A stretch of 64,000 bases of DNA from Alligator mississippiensis. Its lineage: Eukaryota; Chordata; Crocodylia; Alligatoridae. Under the pieces are notes generated by a model. That model saw only the letters and a program-made list of their open reading frames with translations. It was not told the origin of the DNA and ran no database searches. Below are positions 22,110 to 33,655 of the stretch, piece by piece. A program made the position numbers and the translations under genes. Position 1 is the stretch's first letter, and every line of letters starts with the position of its first letter. The stretch is from positions 42,965,319 to 43,029,318 of the forward strand of contig NC_081831.1 in the NCBI RefSeq assembly GCF_030867095.1. The letters are read 5' to 3'.

Positions 22110-22420
22110 TTAAATTACTATCTTCTTCTCCCCTATTCTCTGTACTCCTTCTTTTGCTTTCTCTTTCCCTTTCCTCACATCCTTTTGGTTAATCTTTCCT
22201 TTTTCATCCTTTTTCCTTCTTTATGCTACCTTCTGCATTCTTTTACTCCTAATTGCCAGCCATTTTCTATGGTAATATCTCTCTTTACCTTTTCCTTCAC
22301 TCTGTCCATTTCTCACCCCTTTCCTCTTTTTCATACTCCATCTTGTGTCTCTAACCTCTCCATCATCATTTCTCCTTGGCATCACTCACCATTTACTCTG
22401 TTCTGGCATCTGCCCCAATC
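22110..22420. repeat. Pyrimidine-rich tract
   Basis: About 300 bases are strongly enriched in C and T on the plus strand without a strict repeat unit. The open frame through it is a composition artefact. Confidence 0.7.
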
Positions 22421-23895
22421 ATTGCACTATTTCTGACCTGTCCTCCCAACTACTGATCAACTGTATGTTTTAATGTGCCCAGTGTGCTGATGTCAGCAGC
22501 AGCGAATCTGTAACTAGTCAACTGCATCTTCCCCTGGTATACCAGAGGGCTGCTTTTTGAGAACCTTTGGAACTTTCTGGCCACACTGTAGAGAGGGACT
22601 GGATCTAGACTTCCTCAGAGGTCAGGGTACTTTTTTCCAGTCCTGTTTATTTTTAAGGTCTTAGCTATCAAGTGAAAGCTCCCAAGGGAGACTGCTTAAT
22701 TTTTCCATAAACTAAAATGATTTGTTTCTGCATATTTTTTCTGTGTGAAACTGTTCAATAAAGAAAACCCATTTTTCCTACTTACTGGGAGCTCCTGTTT
22801 GTCATTTTTATAAATCAGTGTTTATTGGTTTAATTATTGTAAATGCAGAGCTCAATAAAGGTGACTGCGATTGCAATATCTGATAATGAATTTTATAACA
22901 AACTTGCTGAGCCTGAAAGCCACCAGCAGGAAAGACATTATGTCAGGTTAATGACAGAGAGAGGAGAAATCATCTCTGCTAATCTTTCCTCTTAAAACAT
23001 GAAGAATCTCTCTGCAGCCTGTACTGCTCATACAGCCGTTCTGCATTACAGATTCCCTGTAGTGGAGTCTTTACACTGCTTGAGCCTTAAAGTGGGCAGA
23101 AAGGACACTGTAGGAATCCCCTTTGGATTCCCCAATTCTGCACTGGTCCTTGGCCTATATGGGGCAGATTGCAGGTGTATTGGAGAATGTACTGCATTTT
23201 GCTGTTTCTATTCTCTGCTTTCCAGGACTCTTATGGGGCCATGAGAAGCAAAGGGCAAGTTAGAGCAGCTACAGGGTGACTTTAGTTTACTCAAGAATAA
23301 TCTTTTATTTTCTTTAGAGCCTTTCATTAAGAGCTGGCAGACTTGTGGGGTGGGGGGCAGAGGTGAGTAAAAGAAGGCTTCTGCCTCTGCACCGGGTGAT
23401 CTGAACATGCAAACACTGACCAATGGCAAAATAGGGGACCTTGTCTCTTGCCCCCTCCTTATGCATTCTGCTTGTCTTCATTGACTTAGTTCCACTGGGG
23501 TACAATTAAACCAGTCTGAATTGCACTTAAACTGGGTTAGCTTAATCTGGTAAAAATAGATAGATTCAGAAATCAATGGACTGACTCAAGTATGAGGTTT
23601 TATTAGAGATACTCAGGGACCGACAAGCTGTATTTTCTCGGGCCTTCTCCTTTTGCCAGCCTTGCCATGTTAACATGAAACCTGTCTCCCTGCAGCTTTT
23701 GTCCTCTAGAGCAACCGATATGTCTCCTGGCTTCCTGTGTGGGAGCTAATCCATTCTTGTAGATGGACAGATAGACACTGGGATGACCCATTCCTAATTG
23801 CCCTGTAGCTCTGTGCTGTGTTTTCAGTTCTGTCTGGATTTGCCCATAAGAAAAGCCTCCAATAATTTTTGAAGCATGAAAGGAGGATGTTCTTG
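22421..23895. other. Intergenic DNA, nothing recognised
   Basis: No gene or classifiable repeat was identified. Confidence 0.45.
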
Positions 23896-24100
23896 TGAGT
23901 TAAGACATTGGACTAGCACTTGAGAAAGCTGGGGTTAAATTATTTGCAACAGACTTCCTGTGTGACCTTAAGTGAGTCACTGAAACATTCTGTGCTTGTG
24001 TTCTCCAGGTGAACAGTGGATATAATATACTCCTCTTTTCTTCCAACCTTTGTTTATCTGTTTAGATGGTGAGCTCTTAGGCACAGAGTTTGCCTCTTAC
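23896..24100 (+). mobile_element. MIR/CORE-SINE relic
   Basis: The MIR block order is visible: a head with GACATTGGACTAGCACTTGAG, the core with CTTCCTGTGTGACCTTAAGTG, AGTCACTGAAACATTCTGTGC, and a tail with AGATGGTGAGCTCTTAGGCAC. Confidence 0.75.
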
Positions 24101-24940
24101 TGTGACTGAGGTGTCCAGGTACTACTGTCACACTCATAAATACTATGGATAGGGAGCCCACAGAGTTGGTATGATTCACTTGGCATTGCCTTGATGATGT
24201 TTTGAAGGACAGTGCTATATAGAAAGGCAGACCCCAAGACCTCAAGCCTTAGGATGTCTATACATGAGCAGTGTGACTGTTCTGATGCACTGTAATTACA
24301 GCATGTCGGAACAGGCTCAATTAATTGACTGCTGGAGCATGGTAATTAAGATCCAACCGCTCTAATTAAAATCCCGCCTCCCTGCAACTCCTGGAGCACA
24401 TGTATAAATGCTCTTAGGGTTTCATCAAACCTCTCTATCCAAAGTCCAATAGATCAGCCATCTAGAGTGTCTTCTGAAGAGCTGGAGTATGGGAGCAAGA
24501 TACTTCTTAAAATCCTCTCTCCTTCCTCCATAGGACTTTGGGCCCTTGAGCCTGCACTCTTCTCCCATCTGTTGGAAATGAGTGAGATGTTCTCACTAAA
24601 TCTGTGCAGCACTAGGGCTAATGGCTTGTGTTCAGTGTAACTGCACTGCTGGGAGATGGTGTCATTGCTTTTTGAATGTTTCCCCAATGCCAGTCTCCTG
24701 ATTTTTATGAAGCAAACTTTTCAAGGTATGGAGTGTTTGGTGGGGAAATTGATATTGTTTTGAATGGCACTGGAGTTGCAATTGTTTGGAGGAGATTTAT
24801 TTGGCTGTATTAGAGGCATATTTACTCAGTATGGAGTGGAGTGGTCATTACTGAAAGTGATTCTGTGCATTGATGGCCCATCAGCAGCGTTGTCTCTGAT
24901 GGAACAGCTCACATTAACATTTGACAGGAAAGAGAATGCT

Positions 24941-25230
24941 TTAACCAAGGCGCCCCCGGGGGTTACAAGAAACAATGGCCACAAGCTAGCAGAGAGCAGA
25001 TTTAGACTGGACATTAGGAAGAACTTCTTCACAGTTCGAGTGGCCAAGGTCTGGAACGGGCTCCCAAGGGAGGTGGTGCTCTCCCCTACCCTGGGGGTCT
25101 TCAAGAGGAGGTTAGACGAGTATCTAGCTGGGGTCATCTAGACCCAGCACTCTTTCCTGCTTATGCAGGGGGTCGGACTTGATGATCTATTGAGGTCCCT
25201 TCCGACCCTAACATCTATGAATCTATGAAT
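24941..25230 (+). mobile_element. CR1 LINE 3' end, young copy
   Basis: It encodes the last stretch of ORF2 ([18 protein letters not shown] up to [13 protein letters not shown], stop at 25139-25141). The 3' UTR follows, ending in two ATCTATGA-type terminal repeats at 25230. It is almost identical to the 3' end of the minus-strand copy at 14097-16812 and is severely 5'-truncated. Confidence 0.95.
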
Positions 25231-26672
25231 CTTAAAGAAACTCAAATTGTTCTAGACTCATCATGTGAAAGGTGAAGTCATTTAGCAGGGAACATAGCCC
25301 TGGGTATATGAAATTGCAGCTTCCTGACCTGCTTTTATATTAATTAAGCACACTGAGTTGTTACTATTGACACCAGCTTGACAGCCCTGAGACTGATCAC
25401 TTCAGTGTTCTCAGAGAGCAGGTGTAATATGCGTGGTAGTAGTGTGGCTTCTCCGCACAACCTTCTTAATAGGCCCTCTGGCATCAGCTATGAGGTGAAA
25501 TCCAAGTCAGTCCCAAGTTTTGGCATAGATTGGAGTATGGTGGAGAGTGAACTGGCCAGGCCTGCTGTGGAGAAGATGGAGGTTCTGGCAGTAGGCTATG
25601 GGGAAGTAGCCAGAAGATGTAGTGGGAATGATGTCTCCTTCCAAGTGATTTGGGAATGTGCCCACCATTTACAACTCCCATTCACAACTGGGGTCACTTT
25701 TGGTTCTTGGGGCTATTCAGCAATTGGCAGCAGAACTGAGCCTGGTGTTTTTCATCAGCCAGTGTATTGGGACCATTTCCTTCCAGACATACCTTGCTAC
25801 TATGATCCATGTCTTCATTGCCTTAGGGTTAGCCTCTGGCAATGACTTTCTCACCTTTACATAACCCAGGGGCTGAAACTAGTGCAGAAAGTGTCTCTTT
25901 TATTAAAGGTTATATCTCACTGACAGTACATGACACCAGTTATCTGCAATCTCCACAGACTTCCTGTTCATGGAGTTTATGTAGGTGTGGCTGGGGACCT
26001 GTCTAATTTGAATGATCTTCCTCTCCCAGGTTGCAGTCAGCAGAGCTGCCTGACCTGGATACAAAGGAGAAGAAGTTGCTAGGAGACTGTTCTTTATGAG
26101 GAGGCCTCAGCTAGAGAACTTCCTCTGCTCCCTTGATCCTTTTGTTAACCTTGAGGACAGGTTGCAGGGCTCATCTTGTTATGCAGAATATGGAGAGGGA
26201 CAGGAAAGGCAGGTGTAATGGCTTGGTGTTTCATAAAAACATTAGATCATCAATCTAATCTCCTGTAAATCACAGGCTGGCAAATTTAATCTAGTTACTC
26301 CAGCTCAATAGCTTGTGTTTGATTGAAGCATACTTTCCAGAAAAGCAGCAAGTTCTGATATGAAGGCTTGGGGCACGTCCCTTGGTAGCTTCTGTTACCC
26401 CTAACAGAGATATGCATGGTTAGTGGAGAATAAAAAGCACCCATCAACTTTTAAACTAAAATTGTATTAGTTGATACCCGTTCAGTCCATCACATACATA
26501 TAACTGTGAATGGGAAGCAATGCATGTACACTGATGCCAGTTATCAAGCCTTCAATGGGGAGTCCAGCATAGCATTGGTCTCTTCTTCTTTGGTGTGTGG
26601 GTCTTTTCTTGTGGATTGCTGGCTTCTCCAAAGACTTTAATTCATTCCTTTTTATGTAAACTGTGAATTGAC
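25231..26672. other. Intergenic DNA, nothing recognised
   Basis: No gene or classifiable repeat was identified. A plus-strand open frame at 25378-25845 (155 codons) has no family motif. Confidence 0.45.
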
Positions 26673-27899
26673 TGTAACAGAGGAGTTGTATTTTGTGTTT
26701 GTTTTTCTTTATGTGTGTGTTTTGTTTTTTTATGTGGGTAAGATGGCTCCTCTGTTTTGGCCACTTTTTAGCACATGGCAAGCTGGGGTCTGTATTTGGG
26801 GGAAATGTGTAAAACCCTCTGGCCTCATTGGCTAAGGGAAGCAGAGGATTCTTCAGGCTGATTGGTTGGGAGAGGAACTGGAGTGTGGAGCTCCCTGGCT
26901 GGACAAAGCCAGGGTGATGTCAGGCAAAGGGATGTAAGGGGAGCTAGACTGGTTTCGGGAGAGAGAAGCTGCCAGTGCCTGCTGGAGAGTGAAGTCTTTT
27001 CCAATGGAAGAGGAGTTGCAGATAGCAAAAAGGGAAGCTCAGGTAGAGGAGAGAAAGAGGAAGAGAATTCTCCTAGTGTCTGGAAGAATTACTCTCCTCC
27101 TTTTCTTCCCCTTTTTAATTTTTGAGGTTTTAAGGGATTAATATTGGGATAAAAAAATATTGGTTCCTTGGGTTTGCTGGCCAGGATTTAGGCCTGGCAG
27201 TTTGAGCAGCGTTGGAACCTGGGAGTTTCTAATCCTGACAATTTCCAGCTGGGGTTGAGGTTTGCAACTTTATGCCCTCAGTGGAGCTGTGACCCAAATC
27301 ACCTGCAGGCTAGGGCCAGTGGGTAGGTTTGGTCTTTCCCCTTGCTTCTTTTGATAGTCCTCTGTTTTAGTCAGCTGTGTGGCTGGGCTGGCTGTTGCCA
27401 TTAATTAACCTGGTTCCTTTGGAGTTTTTCTGCAGTTTTTGTTTCAGTGGCCTATATAATTTTGCCCAGAAGGGTGGGGTGTGTGCATGCTGTCTGGAAC
27501 TGCAGTTACTCCCACATACATATACAGTCTCTCTGTGGGAGCAAAGATTGCCATGCTACTATCTCTCCATGAGCAGAGAGGCCCCTTGCACTGCCAAAGG
27601 ACCCATGCTCTCTAGCAGCTTCCCCTGGAGCAGTGCAACCTACAGACTATGTCATGTAGTTAGTAGTGTTTTATATTGCATTTGGTGTTTTCTTCTGGTT
27701 TTTTTTTTTTTGTAATAAATCTGTTTCTGGTTACAGTGCTTGTGAGGAGGGGGTTTTTGTTTATGTGGGACACCCTAGTAATTAATTTAGTGTTCCCAGT
27801 TTTCTGGGTGGCTCGAGCCAAGGGAGAATATATTTAGTACCCCAAAATTGAACCTAGCCCTCGTTACTGCTGGCTGGTGCCCGGCAGAAGGGGGTTACA
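26673..27899 (+). mobile_element. Candidate LTR (1.23 kb)
   Basis: The unit begins TGTAACAG and ends GGGGTTACA, giving a perfect 6-bp terminal inverted repeat TGTAAC/GTTACA. Inside, two inverted CCAAT boxes (ATTGG at 26827 and 26861) precede a TATATAA (27453-27459). AATAAA follows at 27714-27719, and about 180 bp of U5-like sequence comes after it. This is the order expected of a plus-strand U3-R-U5. I do not see a target duplication at the borders, so the limits may be slightly off or one end may be damaged. No gag or pol sequence is next to it. Confidence 0.55.
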
Positions 27900-29211
27900 T
27901 GGTTATATGGAAGTGGACTGACCAGGTGAAACGCCTACTCCAGCATTCACTTTTTTCCAGGGATTGTTGTTGCCTCCAAGTTTGGGTTCAAATGGTTGAA
28001 CCAGGACAGACCAGTCATTCCGAGAGTGGGGAGCAGCGGTAACCTATTCACATTTATGCAGTTCTTCTTTGGTCATACAGTGGTGTCTAAGGCTGGGACC
28101 ATCAGTTTGTTCCAATGGTAAATCACCTCACTCTTACCTGTGGGTGCTTGGGAAACTGTTTGAGCTGACTTTATTAGTTGGTTACTAGTCTGAGGGAAGT
28201 GCCTGGATGATAGGACTGTTTCTCTTAAAAGTCCATCAATGCTGCCCAGAGTGTTTTAAGTGATGCTCTTTCCTTTATGTTTTGAATCTAAGTAAGTAAA
28301 TGTGCATCGAGATCATGCAGGAATGAGAACAGTGACTTGTAGATTTGTCAAGTGTGTTGCTTTAGAGTGGTATTTCTAGCCCCCAATGGTGTAGTGAGCT
28401 CATGGAGGAGTTCAGTCACTCTCTGCAGTGACAGGCTTGGAGTGATGACACACTTATCTTGCTGGACTGCAACTGTGCAAATTCTTTTCGTGCTTATTCT
28501 AGTAAATATGTTTCAGTTAATCCAATTTGTTCTCAAATCCTGTAGTGTCAAACGGCAGCTGCCAATGAAACATTAAACTGACAAAAACCCAACCAATCCA
28601 CCTAATGGTGATTTAAAGCAGAATGTTTTCTAAGAGGCCAGCATTCACTTCCTACAGCAGTGTGAACACCTGTGCACTGTAGAGAGAAAACAATTCCTTT
28701 ACCCTTCTAAGTGTTACATAGGAGGTGTGTTTTGTAAGTGGCAGCAAATAACTCAGGAGGGAGGGATTAAATATTTTTTTGCAACCTCTTTCCTCTGCTT
28801 TTCTCCACATTATAGAAGAGAAGTATGTCCTTGGTAGTCCTTTATTGTCTGCCTTTTGAACTGCAGATTTCTGCTGGTGAATGGTCCATATCATACCCTC
28901 CTACCTGAACATCTTGAGCTTTGAGGCTGTTTGAAATCAAAACCTGGGTCTGGTCCAGAAATCTGTCCTGATCATTGCAATAGAGCAAACCAATCCCCCA
29001 AACAGGCAACCTCTCCAGGTCTTTGGAGGAGTTCTGATCTGGACTCAGCTGGCCTATATATGTATAATTTGCTGCACCAAAGCCCCAAAGCTGAGCACTC
29101 TTCATTTTGAAGTTCAGATCTGAATCCAAACCCTGTGGTTCAGGCCAAACACTGTCTTATCTGAGAAACAAAGAAAGTCCTATGAGAATACTGCAAAAAA
29201 GCAGCACGATG
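27900..29211. other. Intergenic DNA, nothing recognised
   Basis: No gene or classifiable repeat was identified. Confidence 0.45.
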
Positions 29212-29302
29212 GTCCAAATTCTGTACTGCTTTATGCCCTGTATAATCTCATTGACTCTAACAGGATCATTCAAATTTTAAATCAGTGCAGGGCTCAGCTC
29301 TG
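29212..29302. repeat. Palindromic short interspersed repeat, decayed
   Basis: CCAAATTCTGTACTG, a central CTCATTGACTCTAACAGGA and a mirrored AAATCAGTGCAGGGC recall the family seen at 39196 and 44488. It is strongly diverged. Confidence 0.35.
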
Positions 29303-29844
29303 TGGTGAAGAAAGACCAAAAAGAGAAAGGTCAAAGTAGTGGTCAGAGCAGCCTTAGTACAGCCATCACTCAGCAATGCTGCATGTGCAAGGTTACAGAA
29401 ACTACTATCAAATACGGTATTATAAATATTATAGACGTACAAGAGGCCAGATGTAGGTAAGTAAATTAGGAGCCTGAACAGGATTTAGGGAGAGTTTAGG
29501 CAACTAAATGGCAAAATATGAGCCTGAATTCCCTCCATTTCAGCAGCTATAGAACCCTGAAGTGTCTAAATTCATTCAGTACCTCCATGTTAGATTCCAA
29601 TGGTCTCTAGATGCTTAAATTTAGGCTTCTTCCTATGTGTGGAGGTGTACAGCCTGCTCCTGCTTCATTGTAATCCAGTATGCAGCTGGGCTGGTACCCA
29701 GTTTCTCTGGTATGCTGGCAGCATACCCACATTGCATCAGCAACATGGACCTCAGTACAAAGCACAGCAGCTAGTACAAAGCACAGCAGCTAGGGCAACT
29801 TTCACTCAAAAATACAACTGGAGAAGGAGCTGGAACCTTGTGTG

Positions 29845-29905
29845 AAATAGTTTAGTGGTTAGAACAGCCATTTAGGAAGTGGAAGACCTGAGTTCTAGGC
29901 CATTC
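29845..29905 (+). mobile_element. tRNA-derived SINE head
   Basis: TAGTTTAGTGGTTAGAACAG followed by GGAAGACCTGAGTTCTAGG is the box A / box B layout of a tRNA-derived SINE head. It is not a folded tRNA gene. Confidence 0.55.
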
Positions 29906-30099
29906 CTCACCCAAGGGGATTCTAACCACAGTTTCCACCTACTGCAAGGAGAGTGCTGTAACCCTTTTGCATAAGTATAGTCCAGCTGGGGTATTTTCTA
30001 CGTGTCCTGTTGAAGCTGGGTTCCAGTCTCTACTCCCAGGGTAATTTCTGGGTTTTATCTCATGACTGGGTAATGTAGAACTGACAGCTTTGGGTGAAG

Positions 30100-30165
30100 A
30101 GACCAGAGCTTAGGCCTGTGTCCTCCCAGGCAGTGCTCTAACCATTGGGTTACACTGCAGAATCA
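30100..30165 (-). mobile_element. tRNA-derived SINE head, inverted to the one at 29845
   Basis: On the minus strand AACCCAATGGTTAGAGCACTG is followed by GGACACAGGCCTAAGCTCTGG, the same type of head in the opposite direction, about 200 bp away. Confidence 0.55.
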
Positions 30166-30651
30166 TGCTCTGTCTTGTTTGCTTGCTCTGGTCCCATGCA
30201 GAGGGCATAGACCCAATGCCTTCCGCTTCTTGGGTCTTCTACGACTGGGCTCTTGTGTAGAAGATGGTCACCACTGCTACTGATGCTTAGAAGGATACTT
30301 GGTTCTCTGGTTTGAGGGAAAAAAGATGCCTTTTGTTCAGCCTATTGTTCAGCTTCACTCCGGAGAGGGGCAGGAGCTCAGACCTACCCCTTATTCAGTG
30401 TTTCCTGAAGTTTATCTGTAGGTGGCCCCTGTTCAGCACTCAGGCTCTCCAAATAATCCCTCAGAGGTGCCAGACTCCCCATTGACTACATAATCCCATT
30501 TCTTTGAATCTCTTTCCTGGTGTCAGGAATTTTAGGTGTGATGCTTAAATTAAAGGTGCCTAGGGGGCAGGCTGGATTTAGTCCAAGGTTATAATTTAAG
30601 GGGGATGCTCAGACTGTGACTGAGAAACTGGGCTTTTATACATCTCAAATC

Positions 30652-30765
30652 TCAGGCTCCCTTTTTCATATGGAGAAAATGAGGCAGAGAGATTAAATGC
30701 CTTGTCCGAGGAAACAGTAGTCAGTGTCAGAGCTGGAACACAGGAGTCGCAGGCTCTGCCAATTT
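30652..30765 (-). mobile_element. MIR relic, minus strand
   Basis: CATATGGAGAAAATGAGGCAG, AGAGATTAAATGCCTTGTCCG and GTCAGAGCTGGAACACAGGAG are the complements of the MIR core and tail blocks in the correct order. Confidence 0.8.
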
Positions 30766-33532
30766 TATTGTCAGATACCTGCCAGGAACATGGCAGATCA
30801 TTGTACTGTTGCCAGGGGGGTTAATGTTATGCCATTAGCCTTGTGTAACCTCATCCTTTACTGATACAGTTGCTGTATTAAAGAAATAACTTTTTTCATT
30901 CCACAACTCTCTGAGGAGGAGCAAACTTCAGACAATATGATAGAGTTCTCCCATATCCTTCCTGCTTACGGCAGACTGAGATCCCTCAAGCTGCCAGAAG
31001 TTGACTAAATTTTTTATTCTTCCTATCACTTACAGTCAAGAATGCATAAAAAGCAGCTCATGCAAAAACAACCAGTTATTATTATCATCAAACCCTTCAA
31101 AATCCCCAGAAAGTTTAGCAAGGTCTAGATGAAGAAGTCACGTCCCCATACCAGTCACCAAAATGTCACATTGCATTGGTCGATTCCTGCAGAAGTTGTC
31201 AAGCAAGTGGCACCGTGAATCATTTTTCATTCTGTTTGTGTACTCGGATTCTTTAGATGATGTGCTTTCTTCTCTTCTGATTTACAAAACAGACCGCATG
31301 CTGTTCTCTCCGTCTCCACCATCTGAACCTCTCTGGTCTAACTAGCATAGTTTGAAGGTTGTGAACTGTGTAGCTTGCCCCTCTGGCACTGTTCCATATG
31401 TGCACATTCATCTGGTTACTAGGGAAGGTCTCTGCTTTTGTTGTTATGATTTGTAGAGTCTCATTATAAGCAGACTAATGAGGAGTTGGGTGAATTCTTA
31501 CTCACATACCTAAAATATGGTTTTAATGTATAATATATGTTGAGGGGTAAATCTCTGTTTTTATTTTAATGTTGGGAGAGTGCACTGTTGAATTTTAAGT
31601 GCATTATTATAAAAACAATAAATATATCATAGGAATGACATGCCTAATGAATATACTGAGCACAAAAGAGTTGACATCTCCACTCAGTCTGCAGGTGCAG
31701 TCCACAAATGCTGAATGGAGATTTTGTTCTCTCAAACATATTAGTGACAAGTAATAAAATTAATATGCAGATGGATCCAGATTCTAATCCTGTTTACCCT
31801 GAGTAGCTCTCTTACATTTGGTGTCACTCCAGATTCTAATGACTGAGAGAAATCAGTATCTGGCCTCTTATGTGTAACAAAGTAGGATTGGTGTAAATAG
31901 TCATCTGGCTAATTTATTTAAGGTAGTATCCTATATCTTTCTCTCTCTTTTTTTTTTTTTTCCCCTCCTTCTCTTTCTCTCTGATTTTCCTATGGGAAAG
32001 CAGTTTTCAGATTTAGCAATGATATATTAGCAGGTGTTACTATTTAAATGCTGGTCAGGAACTGATGCGATGAGTCCGTTATTCATCCCAGTTATTTTTG
32101 GGGAGTTGTGAAAATCTTCAGCATCATCAAATAATGTTTAATAGAGCCATGAACATCCACTCAGGTTGGCATAAATTCAGCAGCCTGGACTAGATGTTAC
32201 TAGTACAGATATAACCTCTGTTTCCCATTTGGAGCCCCCCAGACATCTCCATGTGATCCCCTTCCTCAGTTCCCAGGTTCTCCTTATTTATCAGTAATAC
32301 TTCTGGTAGGGAGAAAGACAGTGGCACCGTGGCCATCTTCCCTTTCTGGTACATTCTGGAGTCTCCAGTGTCTTCAGGGATGGGCAGCTGCATGCTCGAG
32401 ATCTTGTCTTTGAAAGCACCAGGCAGAGGCACTGCTTGTTACCAAGTATCTGGTGACTTCAGGAAAAAACCTGACAAACCTGCTATGGTCAGTGGGCCAG
32501 GGAAACACTCCAGCTCACATACAGCCATTTCTCCATTAAGTCATTAGGACTGATAGTGAACTACAAGGCCTAGCACTCTTGGTTAACTGAATTAGATTGT
32601 GGACTAGGACTCTGAGCCTGAGGTTCAGAGCTGTGAGGGCTGCAGTGAGAAGAGATTTTCTTCTCAAGCTGCCCAAGGGAAGAGGGTTGGAGCCATTGCC
32701 TCATACTCTTGAAGAAAGCTGGAAAAGACAGAGCAGCAACATGGTAGTAGTTTCTGTATAACTTGGAAGAGTGGCCCACTAGTTCAAAGGAAAGGGGTCA
32801 GGTAAAGTCCCCACAAGACAGTAGCAAATAGAGATCTTTGGGACATGGGAAACTGGCTTATAAAATTGAGGACTCTGGAGTCATACAAATGAGCATTATC
32901 TTCAGCAAACTAACCCTGCAGTCCTCACAGTGTGACTGTGTGACTTAGATGACCTGCATGAATCGAACCTTGCCATGTGTGTGCACCCATAAATTTTGGG
33001 TCTGTTTCCCCCTGTGACAGTGTCGCATTAGCCAGAAGGCACTTTATTTTAAAGTCTTTCTTTGCAGGTGCTAATAACTTGAAAGAAACAATTACCTTCT
33101 GGGGTGGTATTTCTTCAGCCTTTTCTCAGCCCATTGGGGAATTTGTTAGGAACATGTAGTACAGTTTTATTTGGCTATTTCTGAGTTATCCCAGCACGGG
33201 GAAATGGCGTTTCTCACAGCTTGATGTTTTTCTGATGCCTTTTTTTGCTCTTAGATATGAAAAAAAAACCAAACTCAAAAATCTCTTTTAAAAACTTCAG
33301 ACTTGCCCTTAGCATAATTCAGAGGAGACTAGTGCTTCTGCTTCTGCATCTCTGGGAAAAGAGGCCTCATGCTATTAATATGTCTGGAGAAATTGGATTT
33401 AGAAATATCAAAGTCCCAAGTCTTTAAAGAACTTCACACTGTGCTTGTGCACAATTCCTTCCTAGCTTTTAAACAAGCGATGCAGTGCTTAAGGGCCTGA
33501 ATATATACATATGAGTAGAGTGTGTGTGCGTT
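30766..33532. other. Intergenic DNA with a pyrimidine tract
   Basis: No gene is recognised. A C/T-only tract with a long T run lies at 31941-31985. The rest shows no classifiable repeat. Confidence 0.45.
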
Positions 33533-33655
33533 ATTTGGCCCTGATTCAGCAACATACATAAGTACTTGACTTTACATCGGAGTAGTCCCATTGACTCTAA
33601 TGTATTTAAAGGTTTAGGTGCATGCTTAAATACCTAACTAATCCGAGGTCTTAAA
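33533..33655. repeat. Palindromic short interspersed repeat (GATTCAGCAA type)
   Basis: GGCCCTGATTCAGCAACATAC, TAAGTACTTGACTTTA, a central GTAGTCCCATTGACTCTAATG and a mirrored GTGCATGCTTAAATACCTAAC read as two decayed inverted halves around a central axis. This fits a non-autonomous DNA element family common in sauropsid genomes. Confidence 0.55.

Noticed and set aside
29845..30165. tRNA genes
   Set aside because: Only box A/B-like words are present. No cloverleaf can be drawn, so these are SINE heads.
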